Shown: positions 24,864 through 34,504 of the stretch, in pieces
How the letters are laid out: the number at the start of each line of letters is the position of its first letter
How positions within the stretch are numbered: position 1 is the first letter of the stretch
Assembly (NCBI GenBank): GCA_903837135.1
Contig: CAILTK010000087.1
Location: 1-44,758, forward strand
Source: an uncultured Caulobacterales bacterium
Lineage (GTDB): Bacteria; Pseudomonadota; Alphaproteobacteria; Caulobacterales; Caulobacteraceae
Reading direction: 5' to 3'
Length of the DNA: 44,758 nt
The notes under the pieces: generated by a model
What the model was told of the DNA's origin: nothing
Databases searched by the model: none
Seen by the model: the letters and a program-made list of their open reading frames with translations, nothing else
Made by a program: the position numbers and the translations under genes

Positions 24864-25261
24864 CGTCTGACACCGTGCTTGAACATGGGCGTGTTAAAAT
24901 TCATCAGGAAGCCGAGCCGACGCCCCGATAGTTCGAGATACGTTAGAATTTGCGCCTCATGGAGGCGCGTCAATAAATCCACCGCCTTGATTTCAATAAT
25001 GATCGTGTCTTCGGCGACCATGTCCAGTCGGTAACCCGCATCGAGCCGGGCCCCTTCATAAAAAATCGGCAGCGCGATCTGTCGAACCAATGAGACGCCA
25101 CGCAGGTGAAGCTCGTGCGCGAGGCAATGCTCGTAAGCGGATTCCAGCAGTCCGGGTCCAAGCGCGCGGTGAACCTTAAGTCCCGCATCGACGACGGTTC
25201 GGGCGAGGTTGTCCAATTCGGTCGAAAGACCTTTGTGGTCTTGGCGCTCTTGGTGGTTCAT
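24851..25261 (-). CDS. GxxExxY family protein
   Basis: This 136-residue protein carries the name-giving motif in GPGLLESAYEHCLAHEL. A predicted PD-(D/E)xK-like core follows: DAGYRLDMVAEDTIIIEIKA, with E-I-K typical of a nuclease fold, then AQILTYLELSGRRLGFLMNF. Molecular function is not established. Its first eleven codons (MNHQERQDHKG) are encoded by a 9-nt-periodic repeat that matches in inverted form the repeat at its 3' end. A run of seven T precedes the start. The gene is isolated between the ABC exporter and the 3-hydroxybutyryl-CoA dehydrogenase gene. Base usage and flanks suggest a laterally acquired insert. Confidence 0.85.
   Translation of the reverse strand: MNHQERQDHKGLSTELDNLARTVVDAGLKVHRALGPGLLESAYEHCLAHELHLRGVSLVRQIALPIFYEGARLDAGYRLDMVAEDTIIIEIKAVDLLTRLHEAQILTYLELSGRRLGFLMNFNTPMFKHGVRRLVL
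25231..25261. repeat. CACCAAG 9-nt-periodic repeat, right flank of GxxExxY gene (inverted)
   Basis: On the minus strand the units AACCACCAAG, AGCGCCAAG and ACCACAAAG encode the first codons of the GxxExxY protein. They mirror the left repeat at 24823-24850. Confidence 0.65.
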
Positions 25262-25519
25262 TTTTTTAGTCGCCGTCGTGACCTATAAGCGATGATAATT
25301 CGGGTTTCTGGACGGCAAAGCCCTTTCTCCACCATGGGGGACTCTACAGGAGCGTGTATTCCGAAGGGCGGATTTCCCTTAATGGCTTAGCCGGTGTTTC
25401 CCGTTGTTTGCGGCGCAGCAAAGGCCTATCGGTGGCTTCGGTTTGTCATGTTAGAACCGCGAGCCGCCGAGTCCGCTGATAGAGACAGGGCCGGCTGGGC
25501 AGCTTTCGCCGGAGTTTGA

Positions 25520-26398
25520 ATGACTGAGATCAAGACGGTCGCCATCATCGGGGCGGGCCAGATGGGGTCGGGCATCGCCCATGTGTGCGCCCTGTCCGGC
25601 TACAACGTCCTCCTGAACGACGTTTCGGGCGACCGCATCGAGGCTGGCCTCAGCCTGATCGACCGCAATCTGGCGCGCCAGGTCGCCCGCGGCATGGTCA
25701 CCGTCGAGCAGATGCAGGACGCCCTGCCGCGCATCAGCGCCACCCCCGGGCTCGACGTGGTCGGCGGCGCCGACCTGGTGATCGAGGCGGCCACCGAGAA
25801 CGAAGAGGTCAAGAAGGCCATCTTCAAGAGCATCGCGCCCTACCTGGGTTCGGGCACCCTGCTGGCGTCCAACACCTCGTCGATCTCCATCACGCGCCTG
25901 GCGTCGACCACCGATCGGCCCGAGCGGTTCATCGGCCTGCACTTCATGAACCCGGTGCCGCTGATGAAGCTGGTGGAGATCATCCGCGGCATCGCCACCG
26001 ACGTCGAAACCTACGAGACCGCGGCCCGCTTCGCCCAGTCGCTCGGCAAGACCACCGCCAACGCCGAGGATTTTCCCGCCTTCATCGTCAACCGCGTGCT
26101 GGTGCCGATGATCAACGAGGCGATCTACACCCTCTATGAAGGCGTCGGCACCGTGGAGGCGATCGACGTGGCCATGAAGCTCGGGGCCAACCATCCGATG
26201 GGGCCGCTGGAGCTCGGCGACTTCATCGGCCTCGACACCGTGCTGGCGATCATGAACGTGCTGCACGACGGGCTGGCCGACTCCAAATACCGCCCGTGTC
26301 CGCTACTGGTGAAGTATGTCGAGGCCGGATGGCTCGGCAAGAAAACCGGCCGCGGCTTCTACGACTACCGCGGCGAAAAGCCGATCCCGACCCGCTGA
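25520..26398 (+). CDS. 3-hydroxybutyryl-CoA dehydrogenase
   Basis: This 292-residue enzyme oxidises 3-hydroxyacyl-CoA to 3-ketoacyl-CoA with NAD(P). The N-terminal Rossmann motif is IIGAGQMGSGIAHVCALSG (residues 10-28). The catalytic histidine lies in GLHFMNPVPLMKLVEII, and the C-terminal domain carries NRVLVPMINEA and the family pattern GANHPMGPLELGDFIGLD. GGAG precedes the ATG at 25520. It is probably the first gene of an operon with the peptidase (10-bp gap) and pyrophosphatase. It could act in fatty-acid or polyhydroxybutyrate metabolism. Confidence 0.95.
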   Translation: MTEIKTVAIIGAGQMGSGIAHVCALSGYNVLLNDVSGDRIEAGLSLIDRNLARQVARGMVTVEQMQDALPRISATPGLDVVGGADLVIEAATENEEVKKAIFKSIAPYLGSGTLLASNTSSISITRLASTTDRPERFIGLHFMNPVPLMKLVEIIRGIATDVETYETAARFAQSLGKTTANAEDFPAFIVNRVLVPMINEAIYTLYEGVGTVEAIDVAMKLGANHPMGPLELGDFIGLDTVLAIMNVLHDGLADSKYRPCPLLVKYVEAGWLGKKTGRGFYDYRGEKPIPTR

Positions 26399-26408
26399 GG
26401 CTGGCGTC

Positions 26409-28028
26409 ATGTCCGTTCGTTCTCTCGCTCTCCTGCTGAGCGCTGCGCTTTCGGCCGCCGCCCCGGCGGCCTGGGCCGTCCCGTCGACCGAACCGGCGCC
26501 GCTGTCGCCGGCCGCGTCCCAGTGGTGGGCCGACATCAGCGCCATCGCCAGCGACGCCAACGAGGGCCGGCAGACCGGTTCACCTGGCTATGATCGCGCC
26601 GCCGCCTATGTGGTCTCGCGCTTTACCGCCCTGGGCCTCAAGCCGCTCGGCGTCGACGGCTACCGGCAGCCCGTGGCGTTCGAGCAGCAGGTCGTCGATC
26701 AGGCCGCCTCCTCCGCCGCGCTGACGGGCCCGGCCGGTGGAGTGGAGCCGCTGAAGGTCGGCGAGGACATGCTCATCTCCGGCCGTGGCGGCCCCGCGCC
26801 GACCACCGTCGACGCGCCGCTGGTGTTCATCGGCTATGGCCTGCACCTGCCCCGGCAGGGGCACGACGACCTCGCCGGGGTCGACCTCAGGGGCAAGATC
26901 GCCGTGGTCGTCTCCGGCGGCCCGGGCGACATCCCGGGACCGGTCAAGGCCAGCAACCGCGCGGAACGGGGCCAGTTCCTCGCCGCCGCCGGTGCGGTGG
27001 GGCTGATCTCGCTGACCACGCCCAAACAGATCGAGATCCCCTGGGCGCGGCAGAAGCTCCTGTCCTCCCAGGCGTCGATGTACCTGGCCGGCGCGGGCCT
27101 GCGCGAGACTCCGAACGGCTTCTTCATGGCCGCCGTCGACCCCGAACAGGGCGAGCGGCTGTTCAAGGGCTCCGGCCACAGCTTCGCCGAACTCAGCGCC
27201 CTGGCCGACGCCTCCGGTCCCGTGCCGACCTTTCCCTTGCCGTTGCGGCTGAAGGCGAGCGTGTCGTCGGCGCGCCAACCCGTCCAGTCCCCGAACCTCG
27301 TGGCCGTTCTGCCGGGGTCGGACGCCCGGCTGAAGGCGGAGTACGTGGTGGTGTCCGCCCACCTCGACCATATCGGCGTCGGCGCGCCGATCAACGGCGA
27401 CCGGATCTACAACGGGGCCATGGACGACGCTTCGTGCGTGGCCTCGGTGCTCGACATCGCCCGTCGCCTGTCCGCCGGCCCGCGGCCGCGCCGCTCGGTC
27501 ATCTTCCTGGTGGTCACCGCCGAGGAGAAGGGGCTCCTGGGCTCGACCTACTACGCCACCCGGCCGACCGTTCCCAGGAGCGCCATCGTGGCCGATCTCA
27601 ACTTCGACATGCCGCTGCCGCTCTGGCCGCTGAAGACGGTCCTCGCCCAGGGCGACCATGAGAGCACCCTGGGCGCCGAGGCCCAGGCGGTGGCCGCCGA
27701 GCAGGGGCTGAGCCTGGTCGCCGACCCCCTGCCGGATCGCAACAGCTTCACCCGCACCGACCAGTACAGCTTCGTGCGCAAGGGCGTGCCGGCCCTGGCC
27801 TTCAAGTTCGGCTTCGCCAAGGGGACGCCCGAGTTCCAGATCGAGCACGACTGGCGCGCCAACCGCTATCACGCCCCGTCGGACGACCTCGACCAGCCCG
27901 GCGTGCTCAAGGAGGAGGCGGTCAAGCTCGACGCCTATGTGGCGGCGATCGCCGCCCGTGTCGCCAACGCGGACGCCAGGCCGGCCTGGCTGCCGACCAG
28001 CGTGTTCGCTCATCCGGAGTCCCAATGA
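26409..28028 (+). CDS. M28 family zinc aminopeptidase, exported
   Basis: This 539-residue protein begins with a signal peptide ([20 protein letters not shown], cleavage likely after AWA near residue 23). It has an inserted PA-type domain and an M28 peptidase core. Zinc ligands are visible in [20 protein letters not shown] and [10 protein letters not shown], and a later aspartate in DLNFDMPLP. It would act in the periplasm, releasing N-terminal residues from peptides. The ATG at 26409 is 10 bases after the dehydrogenase stop. Its stop overlaps the start of the pyrophosphatase gene as ATGA (28025-28028), so the two are coupled. Confidence 0.93.
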   Translation: MSVRSLALLLSAALSAAAPAAWAVPSTEPAPLSPAASQWWADISAIASDANEGRQTGSPGYDRAAAYVVSRFTALGLKPLGVDGYRQPVAFEQQVVDQAASSAALTGPAGGVEPLKVGEDMLISGRGGPAPTTVDAPLVFIGYGLHLPRQGHDDLAGVDLRGKIAVVVSGGPGDIPGPVKASNRAERGQFLAAAGAVGLISLTTPKQIEIPWARQKLLSSQASMYLAGAGLRETPNGFFMAAVDPEQGERLFKGSGHSFAELSALADASGPVPTFPLPLRLKASVSSARQPVQSPNLVAVLPGSDARLKAEYVVVSAHLDHIGVGAPINGDRIYNGAMDDASCVASVLDIARRLSAGPRPRRSVIFLVVTAEEKGLLGSTYYATRPTVPRSAIVADLNFDMPLPLWPLKTVLAQGDHESTLGAEAQAVAAEQGLSLVADPLPDRNSFTRTDQYSFVRKGVPALAFKFGFAKGTPEFQIEHDWRANRYHAPSDDLDQPGVLKEEAVKLDAYVAAIAARVANADARPAWLPTSVFAHPESQ

Positions 28029-28561
28029 ATCTCGACGCCATTTCCGTCGGCCGAAATCCGCCCGAAGACGTCAACGTCATCATCGAAGTGCCGATCGGCG
28101 GCGAGCCGATCAAATACGAGATGGACAAGGCGTCCGGCGCCCTGGTGGTCGACCGCTTTCTCTACACCTCCATGCGCTACCCGGGGAACTACGGTTTCAT
28201 CCCCCACACCCTGTCGGGGGACGGCGATCCCTGCGACGTGATCGTGCTCAACACCCGGGCCATCGTGCCGGGCGCGGTGATGAGCTGCCGCATCGTCGGC
28301 GTGCTGGTGATGGAGGACAACGCCGGCGAGGACGAGAAGCTGATCGCCGTGCCGTCCTCCTGGCTGACCCAGCGCTACGATAACGTGAAGGACTACCAGG
28401 ACCTGCCGCCCAACCTCTTGGCTCAGGTCGAGCATTTCTTCGCCCACTACAAGGACCTCGAGCCCGGCAAATGGGTCAAGGTGAAGGGCTGGGGCGACGC
28501 CGGCGTGGCGCAGCGGCTGGTGATCGAAGGCCTCGAACGCGCCAAGGCGGCGAAGGGCTGA
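28025..28561 (+). CDS. ppa: Inorganic pyrophosphatase (family I)
   Basis: This 178-residue soluble family I enzyme hydrolyses pyrophosphate and drives biosynthetic reactions. The signature [11 protein letters not shown] with its aspartate triplet, the substrate motif [16 protein letters not shown], and [13 protein letters not shown] are intact. It overlaps the peptidase stop by four bases. The next genes lie on the other strand after a 286-bp gap that holds repeats. Confidence 0.96.
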   Translation: MNLDAISVGRNPPEDVNVIIEVPIGGEPIKYEMDKASGALVVDRFLYTSMRYPGNYGFIPHTLSGDGDPCDVIVLNTRAIVPGAVMSCRIVGVLVMEDNAGEDEKLIAVPSSWLTQRYDNVKDYQDLPPNLLAQVEHFFAHYKDLEPGKWVKVKGWGDAGVAQRLVIEGLERAKAAKG

Positions 28562-28614
28562 GCTGGTCGGCGCCGACGCGCGCTGACCTTCCCCTCCTTT
28601 CTCCCACTTAAGTC

Positions 28615-28652
28615 GTCATCCCGGACAGGCGCTGCGCGCTTTCCGGAATGAC
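28615..28652. repeat. GTCATCCCGG-type palindromic repeat, copy 1
   Basis: GTCATCCCGGA and TCCGGAATGAC form an imperfect 38-bp palindrome around GCGCTGCGCGC. A related GTCATGCCCGG follows at about 28740, and a larger version lies at 32947-33069. The position after ppa suggests a mobile intergenic repeat that may also end transcription. Confidence 0.6.
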
Positions 28653-28847
28653 GGCCTGTTTGCGCGGTGGCTGTCCCTCAAGAGGGCGATCCGGCGGCTT
28701 AAGAGCATGGCCCGTTTTGACGGAATCGCTCCCCCTTTACGTCATGCCCGGCCCCGTGCCGGGCCTCCGGGGAAACGCTATGGCGGGACGTCTGGATCGC
28801 CGGGACAAGCCGGCGAAGACGGCTTGAGGTCGGTCTGAACGCGTCCC

Positions 28848-29087
28848 TTAAATCATGTACTCCACCTCGGTCGCGGCGCCGCGACCGTGGCCGCCCGTGA
28901 TTCGGGCGTGCAGCTCGAGGATGGTCCGGCTGCCGGTGGTGCGGCACAGGCCCGGCACGACGGCGTGTAGGGCGGCGGCCATCGACGCGACGAACAGGGG
29001 CCAGGCGAAGCTCAGCGCCACCGCCTGATGCTGTAGATAGGTCTCGCCGACCGAGCGCGGATGATCGATGAAAAGCTGGCGAAACAT
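28848..29087 (-). CDS. DUF6356-type small membrane protein
   Basis: This 79-residue protein begins MFRQLFIDHPRSVGETYLQH and has one hydrophobic segment (LSFAWPLFVASMAAALHAVV) followed by a C-x-T-x-G-S-R-T region. It matches, as I recall it, the DUF6356 family of small alphaproteobacterial proteins. The ATG at 29087 follows GGAGG; an upstream in-frame codon adds 16 unlikely residues. Function is unknown. Confidence 0.75.
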   Translation of the reverse strand: MFRQLFIDHPRSVGETYLQHQAVALSFAWPLFVASMAAALHAVVPGLCRTTGSRTILELHARITGGHGRGAATEVEYMI

Positions 29088-29149
29088 GCGGCCTCCGAAT
29101 CCGCCTCTTGATAGGCGCGTTCCGTCCGGCGCCAAAGCCCGAGCCGGCG

Positions 29150-30283
29150 TCAGACGTTGCGGCCGATGTTCAGCGCGTCCAGATTGAGCGGCTCGAACTC
29201 AAGGCTCGACACCATTTCCTGCATCAGGTCGTTCATCTCCTCATAGTCGAGCGCGATGCGGGTGTTGGCGGGGAAGCGATAGGTCCAATAGCTCTGGATA
29301 TGCGACAGCACGCCAAGGCGCGCGCCGACCTGCATGAACATGGCGGGCGCCAGACCCAGGAATCGCTGGAACGCCTGCACGTCGCGATCGCGCACGAACT
29401 GGTCGAACGACGCCTCATAAAGCCGCAAGGCGCCGAACACGTCGGAGGCCGCCGAATGCAGGCTGCGCACGATCACGCCGCGGGCTTCGTTGATCGAGTC
29501 GCGCAGGAAGTAATCGTGCGCCTTGGACGCGTTGACCTGTCTGATCTGGTTGGCCACCGCGGTGATCAGCGGCAGCTCGGTCCGCATCTTCCACTTGTAG
29601 TAGAGGAATCCCTTCCAGCTGAAGGCGCGCACCCGGTATTCCGCGGCGCTCATGCGGAAGGCGGCGCGGATCGGGGCGATCTCCTCGTCGTCGTTGGCGT
29701 TCAGCACCTTGTGGGCGATCCGGTTGATGGCGCCGGGGCTGACCTCCAGAAGGCCGAACGACAGCCGGACCAGGGGCTCGATCTCGCGGGCCACGAAGGA
29801 GTTCATCGCCTTCTGGTCCGCCTCGGAGATGGCGAAATAACTCGCGCCGATCTTGAATCCCTGGCGCTCCACCAGCTCCTTCAGCAGGAAGGGGTCGAGC
29901 GAGGGCAGATCGTCGAGCAGGCCGAGCAGCTGTTCGTCCCGCTCGGCGTCGGCGAGGTTGTTCTCGTTGAAGGAGCTGATCAGGTCGCGAAAGCCGCGTT
30001 GGTTGACGAAGAAGGACTGGCCGCCGAGCTTCAGATCCTCCGCCACCAGGGGAATCACCACCTTGGTCGCCGTCCGCTTGTCGCCCTCGAGGTAGTCGAC
30101 CTCGTTCGCGCGCAGACGGTGCTTGACGATGATCGCCCGGTTGAGGGTTCGCGAGGCGAAGAACGGCTTGTCCTTATCCGTGCGCTCGGGCGCCATGGTG
30201 TTGGTGAAGTTGAGGTTCAGCACACGGCTGGAGGAGGCGGTCTGCGTCAGCGCCGCCAGACTGCGATAGTTGATCTGCGCCAT
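29150..30283 (-). CDS. Conserved-looking protein of unknown function (377 aa)
   Basis: The 377-residue product starts MAQINYRSLAALTQTASSSR. It has mixed alpha-helical content, no signal peptide and no clear membrane span. It has a charged N-terminal half (NRAIIVKHRLRANEVDYLEG) and a helix-rich C-terminal half (AFSWKGFLYYKWKMRTELPL; YWTYRFPANTRIALDYEEMN). I do not recognise a domain. Codon composition and a normal ATG with a purine-rich leader support a real gene. It stands alone: a 253-bp gap separates it from the downstream end of the TlpA-like gene on the same strand. A cytoplasmic scaffold or signalling role is possible but is only a guess. Confidence 0.75.
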   Translation of the reverse strand: MAQINYRSLAALTQTASSSRVLNLNFTNTMAPERTDKDKPFFASRTLNRAIIVKHRLRANEVDYLEGDKRTATKVVIPLVAEDLKLGGQSFFVNQRGFRDLISSFNENNLADAERDEQLLGLLDDLPSLDPFLLKELVERQGFKIGASYFAISEADQKAMNSFVAREIEPLVRLSFGLLEVSPGAINRIAHKVLNANDDEEIAPIRAAFRMSAAEYRVRAFSWKGFLYYKWKMRTELPLITAVANQIRQVNASKAHDYFLRDSINEARGVIVRSLHSAASDVFGALRLYEASFDQFVRDRDVQAFQRFLGLAPAMFMQVGARLGVLSHIQSYWTYRFPANTRIALDYEEMNDLMQEMVSSLEFEPLNLDALNIGRNV

Positions 30284-30536
30284 TTGCCTCGCCGCCTTCG
30301 ATTGGCGGCGCCTGGAACGAGGAGGAAGGGGAGAAAAGCCTGACTTTAGGAAAGCACACTTGGTCCCAGCACGGCCAAGCTAGGCAGATTCGCTTATCCC
30401 GTAAGGCTTCCCCAACCCGCATGGCGGTGAATTGACGCGTTGGCTGACAATTTGGGCGCCCATTGTGATCCGCAGGCGCCTTGGACGCCGATGACAGGCG
30501 TTCCTTCTTCGATGCGGAGCGGCGGCGCGCGGCGCT

Positions 30537-31124
30537 TCAGCCCTTTGCCAGGTTTTCCAGCATCGCCCGCGTCTTCGGGCTCGACCAGTCGGCCTCGCCC
30601 TGCACCACGCCGTAGAGATGTCCGTGGCGGTCGTAGATGAAGCTGGTGGGGTAGCCTTCCACTGCCGGCCTCATGGCCGGGCTCAAGGCGCCGTCGTCGT
30701 CGTGGAAGAACGGCAGGGGCTTGGCGCCGGCGATGAAGGCCTTGGCCTTGTCGACGGCGGCCTTGGAGTCGATCGACACCGGGGCGATCTGGATCGGCGC
30801 GGCGCCGAAGCTCCTCTGCAGGGCGGCCAGCGTCGGCATCTCCTTCTTGCAGGGCGCGCACCAGGTGGCCCACAGGTTCATGACCACCACCTTGCCCTTG
30901 AAATCCGACAGGTGGTGCGGCTTCCCGGCGGCGTCGACGAAGCCGACGGCGGGGTAGCCACCGCTGGCCCGCTTCAGCTTGGCGTCGGCGCCGGCCGGCG
31001 GCTTCTCGGCGGTTACGGCGTCGGCCAGCGCGGCGGTGGGTTTCAAGCCCGCGTCGCAGGTGACATATAGGGCCGCAGCCGCGGCGATCAGGCCCAGGGC
31101 GGTTCGGGGAACCCAGATACGCAT
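30537..31124 (-). CDS. TlpA-like periplasmic thiol:disulfide oxidoreductase
   Basis: This 195-residue protein has a membrane anchor or signal (residues 7-23) and one thioredoxin-fold domain. The redox pair C89/C92 is in [17 protein letters not shown]. The TlpA-type segment [20 protein letters not shown] is also present. It should reduce or protect disulfides in the periplasm, for example in cytochrome maturation. The start codon overlaps that of argH on the other strand by two bases (31122-31124 versus 31123-31125), so each gene's promoter must lie in the other's coding region. A GGAGG lies upstream within argH. The arrangement is probably ancient in this lineage. Confidence 0.9.
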   Translation of the reverse strand: MRIWVPRTALGLIAAAAALYVTCDAGLKPTAALADAVTAEKPPAGADAKLKRASGGYPAVGFVDAAGKPHHLSDFKGKVVVMNLWATWCAPCKKEMPTLAALQRSFGAAPIQIAPVSIDSKAAVDKAKAFIAGAKPLPFFHDDDGALSPAMRPAVEGYPTSFIYDRHGHLYGVVQGEADWSSPKTRAMLENLAKG

Positions 31125-32544
31125 GTCCGACGACGCCTCCAGTCGCAGCAAGGGACAAAGCCTCTGGGGCGGCCGGTTCGAGCGCAAGCCTGCGGAGCTT
31201 ATGCAGGCGATCAACGTCTCGATCGGCTTCGACCGGAGGCTGGCGGCGCAGGACCTTGCCGGATCCCGCGCGCATGCGGCGATGTTGTCCAAACAGGGCG
31301 TGATTTCAAGCGAAGACGCCGCCGCCATCCTCGGCGGGCTCGACGTCGTCGAAGCGGAGATGAAGGCGGGGACCTTTCCGTTCCGCGACGAGTACGAGGA
31401 CATCCACATGAACGTGGAGGCCCGGCTGGCCGAACTGATCGGGCCCGCGGCGGGGCGTCTGCACACGGCGCGCTCGCGCAACGACCAGGTGGCGGTCGAT
31501 TTCCGCCTGTGGGTGAAGGCGGCGTGCGAACAGACGGTGACCCAGGTCGAGACGCTGCAGCGCGCCCTCCTGGCCAAGGCCGAGGCCAACGCCGAGACCC
31601 TGATGCCGGGCTTCACCCATCTTCAGCCGGCCCAGCCGGTCACCTTCGGTCACCACCTGATGGCCTATGTGGAGATGTTCGGCCGCGACGCCTCACGCTT
31701 TCGCGACGCCGTCGCCCGCATGAACGAGAGCCCGCTCGGCGCCGCCGCCCTGGCCGGCTCGCCCTACGCCATCGACCGCTTCGCGACCGCGCAGGCGCTG
31801 GGGTTCGACCGGCCGACGGCCAACTCGCTCGACAGCGTGTCGGACCGCGACTTCGCGCTCGAGGCCCTGTCGGCCGCGTCGATCGCCTCGGTGCACCTGT
31901 CGCGTCTGGCCGAGGAGATCGTGATCTGGACCACGCCCCAGTTCGGCTTCATCGGCCTCAGCGACGCCTTCACCACCGGCTCCTCGATCATGCCGCAGAA
32001 GCGCAATCCCGATGCGGCGGAGCTGATCCGGGCCAAGGTCGGCCGGGTGCTGGGGTCGCTGACCCAGCTCACCGTGGTGATGAAGGGCCTGCCGCTGGCC
32101 TATTCCAAGGACATGCAGGAGGACAAGCCGCCGGTGTTCGAGGCCTTCGACGCCCTCGACCTGTCGCTGTCGGCCATGGCCGGAATGATCGACGACCTGA
32201 CGCCGAACCCCGAGCGCATGGCCGCGGCGGCGGGGGCGGGCTTCTCCACGGCCACCGATCTCGCCGACTGGCTGGTGCGCGCGCTCGGCCTGCCGTTCCG
32301 CCAGTCGCACCATATCACCGGTCAGGTGGTGAAACGGGCCGAGCAGTTGGGCGTTGGCCTTTCTGACATGCCCCTGCAAGCGCTGCAGGCCATCGAGCCG
32401 CGGATCACCGCGGAGGTGTTCGGCGTCTTGACGCCCGCGGCGTCGGTGGCGTCGCGCACCAGCTACGGCGGGACCGCGCCTGTGCGGGTTCGCGAACAGA
32501 TCAGCCGCTGGAAGGCGAAGCTGGAGAAGGAGTCCCTGGGATGA
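31123..32544 (+). CDS. argH: Argininosuccinate lyase
   Basis: This 473-residue fumarase/aspartase-superfamily enzyme splits argininosuccinate into arginine and fumarate, the last step of arginine synthesis. The N-terminal [14 protein letters not shown], central [15 protein letters not shown] (catalytic His) and the signature [17 protein letters not shown] are intact. The start codon overlaps the divergent tlpA-like start. No Shine-Dalgarno sequence is seen before it (GAACCCAGATACGC), so the mRNA may be leaderless. The stop overlaps the lipoprotein start as ATGA (32541-32544). lysA follows further down the same strand. Confidence 0.96.
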   Translation: MSDDASSRSKGQSLWGGRFERKPAELMQAINVSIGFDRRLAAQDLAGSRAHAAMLSKQGVISSEDAAAILGGLDVVEAEMKAGTFPFRDEYEDIHMNVEARLAELIGPAAGRLHTARSRNDQVAVDFRLWVKAACEQTVTQVETLQRALLAKAEANAETLMPGFTHLQPAQPVTFGHHLMAYVEMFGRDASRFRDAVARMNESPLGAAALAGSPYAIDRFATAQALGFDRPTANSLDSVSDRDFALEALSAASIASVHLSRLAEEIVIWTTPQFGFIGLSDAFTTGSSIMPQKRNPDAAELIRAKVGRVLGSLTQLTVVMKGLPLAYSKDMQEDKPPVFEAFDALDLSLSAMAGMIDDLTPNPERMAAAAGAGFSTATDLADWLVRALGLPFRQSHHITGQVVKRAEQLGVGLSDMPLQALQAIEPRITAEVFGVLTPAASVASRTSYGGTAPVRVREQISRWKAKLEKESLG

Positions 32545-32894
32545 GCCGCTGGATCCTCGACGGACGGCTCGCCGCCGTCGCCCTCCTCGCCGTGTCGGCC
32601 GCCGCCCTGTCGGGCTGCGGCAAGCGCGGCGTGCTCGACACGCCGGCGCCGCTGTTCGGCGATCGGGCGAACGCGCGCTATGAAGCCTCGCGCCAACAGC
32701 ATGATCAGGACGCCGCCGATCAGCGGGCGCGCACCGGAAACGCCACCGCCGCCGCCGACCAGTCCGACGACGGCCCCAGGACCACCCGCGACGTCAAGGC
32801 GCCCGAACAGCTTTTGACCCCGGCCAGCCGCGCCCCCATCGTCGGCGCCCCCAACCCCCGCGGCCCCGCGGCCAACCCGACCCCGCCGGATTAG
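32541..32894 (+). CDS. Small lipoprotein, LptM-like
   Basis: This 117-residue protein has a signal peptide and lipobox LSGC (lipidated cysteine C26). [13 protein letters not shown] follows, a segment like that of LptM (YifL), the lipoprotein that assists assembly of the LPS translocon LptD. The remainder is Asp/Ala/Pro-rich and low complexity. Position between argH and lysA is the usual place for such a gene in this group. It overlaps the argH stop by four bases. Confidence 0.8.
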   Translation: MSRWILDGRLAAVALLAVSAAALSGCGKRGVLDTPAPLFGDRANARYEASRQQHDQDAADQRARTGNATAAADQSDDGPRTTRDVKAPEQLLTPASRAPIVGAPNPRGPAANPTPPD

Positions 32895-32946
32895 GGGCGC
32901 GACGTAGAAGGGGCGCCAAAAGCGGTCGGCGCCCACGGCGTCAGAT

Positions 32947-33069
32947 CGTCATCCCGGAAAGCGCGCGTCGCTTGTCCGGGGCCGAGCGCGTGGCAGGCGA
33001 ACCCTCTTCGCCGAAATCGCGCGCGGAGGATCGGCCCCGGATAAGGCCTTCGGCCTTTCGGCGATGACG
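32947..33069. repeat. Large GTCATC palindromic element before lysA
   Basis: CGTCATC at 32947-32953 is inverted as GATGACG at 33063-33069, and an inner perfect 11-bp inverted repeat (TCCGGGGCCGA at 32975-32985; inverse at 33031-33041) lies within. The whole 123 bp can fold as one long hairpin, MITE-like in shape. It is related to the shorter repeat at 28615-28652. Confidence 0.6.
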
Positions 33070-33177
33070 ACCTTGGGAGGGCGGCGGAATTTCCTCCCGG
33101 CGGCGCTGACTGCGGGGGGGCTTGCGTCGGCTCTTCAAGCGTGGTCGAGCCAACCACGGGCGCGAGGACAGAGCGGC

Positions 33178-34461
33178 TTGAACCACTTCGACTATGGACC
33201 GGACGGCCGGATGGCCTGCGAGGGCGTGCCGCTGGCGGCGATCGCCGAGGCGGTGGGCACACCGGTCTATGTCTATTCCACCGCCACCCTGGTGCGGCAC
33301 TACACGGTGTTCCGCGACGCCTTCGGCGCGCGGCGCCCGCTGATCGCCTACGCGGTGAAGGCCAACCCCAACCTGTCGGTGATCCGCACCCTGGCCCGCC
33401 TCGGGGCCGGGGCCGACACGGTGTCCGAGGGGGAGATCCGCCGCGCCCTGGCCGCCGGCGTGCCGGCGGAACGGATCGTCTTTTCGGGCGTCGGCAAGAC
33501 CGCGCGCGAGCTGGCCTTCGCCCTCGACGTGGGGGTGTCGGAGATCAATGTGGAATCCGAGCCTGAACTCGAGACCCTGGCGCGCATCGCCGCCGACAAG
33601 GGCGTGCGCGCCACCATCGCCATCCGGGTCAACCCGGACATCGGCGCCGGGGGCCACGCCAAGATCTCCACCGGCAAGGCCGACAGCAAGTTCGGCGTCT
33701 CGATGTCGGAGGCCGAGCGGCTCTACGCCAACGCCGCCAACAGCGCCTCGCTCGACCCGGTGGGGATCGCCTGCCATATCGGCAGCCAGATCACCGACCT
33801 GTCGCCGATGGAGCAGGCCTTCCGCGCGATGCGGGCCCTGGTCGAGCGTCTGCGTGCGGAGGGGCTGGCGGTGCAGCGGCTCGATCTCGGCGGCGGCCTC
33901 GGCGTGCCGTATTTCGATCAGCCGGATCCGCCGTCCCCGGCGGCGTTCGCCGCCATGGTCGGCCGGGTCGTGGACGGCCTCGACATCGCCCTGGCGTTCG
34001 AGCCCGGCCGGGTGCTGGTGGCCAACGCCGGCGTGCTGCTGAGCCGGGTGATCCACGTTCACGAGCGCCCCGCGGAAGCCGGCGGCGAGGGGCGGCGCTT
34101 CCTGGTGCTGGACGCGGCGATGAACGATCTGATCCGGCCGGCGATGTACGACGCCTTCCACGACATCCGCCCGCTGGTCCGCCCGTCCGCCGGAACGTCC
34201 GAGCTGGCCTACGACGTGGTCGGCCCGGTGTGCGAGACCGGCGACACCTTCACCCGCAACCGCCGACTGCCCGAACTGGGCTCCGGCGATCTCGTCGCCT
34301 TCATGAGCGCCGGCGCCTATGGCTCGGCGATGGCGTCGGAGTACAATTCCCGTCTGCTGGTCCCCGAAGTGCTGGTGGACGGCGCCGACTTCGCCGTCGT
34401 CCGGCCGCGACCGACCTATGAGGACATGCTGGCGCGCGAACGCCTGGCCGCATGGCTTTAG
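33178..34461 (+). CDS. lysA: Diaminopimelate decarboxylase
   Basis: This 427-residue PLP enzyme makes lysine from meso-diaminopimelate. The PLP lysine is K61 in YAVKANPNLSVI. HIGSQITDL and the substrate-binding GGGLGVPYFD follow; GPVCETGDTF holds the second active-site cysteine. I choose TTG 33178, giving the family-typical start NHFDYGPDGRMACEGVPL, with GAGGAC upstream. An ATG at 33064 lies inside the palindromic repeat (32947-33069) and would add 38 unlike residues. The gene ends 43 bases before the EF-hand gene. Confidence 0.95.
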   Translation: MNHFDYGPDGRMACEGVPLAAIAEAVGTPVYVYSTATLVRHYTVFRDAFGARRPLIAYAVKANPNLSVIRTLARLGAGADTVSEGEIRRALAAGVPAERIVFSGVGKTARELAFALDVGVSEINVESEPELETLARIAADKGVRATIAIRVNPDIGAGGHAKISTGKADSKFGVSMSEAERLYANAANSASLDPVGIACHIGSQITDLSPMEQAFRAMRALVERLRAEGLAVQRLDLGGGLGVPYFDQPDPPSPAAFAAMVGRVVDGLDIALAFEPGRVLVANAGVLLSRVIHVHERPAEAGGEGRRFLVLDAAMNDLIRPAMYDAFHDIRPLVRPSAGTSELAYDVVGPVCETGDTFTRNRRLPELGSGDLVAFMSAGAYGSAMASEYNSRLLVPEVLVDGADFAVVRPRPTYEDMLARERLAAWL

Positions 34462-34504
34462 GGACGGCTTGGCTTTAGGGCTGATTTCGACTGCGGTTCC
34501 GACT

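Noticed and set aside
28562-28847. Gap after ppa as a gene or tRNA
   Set aside because: Only palindromic repeats and GC-rich spacer; no tRNA shape or coding signal.
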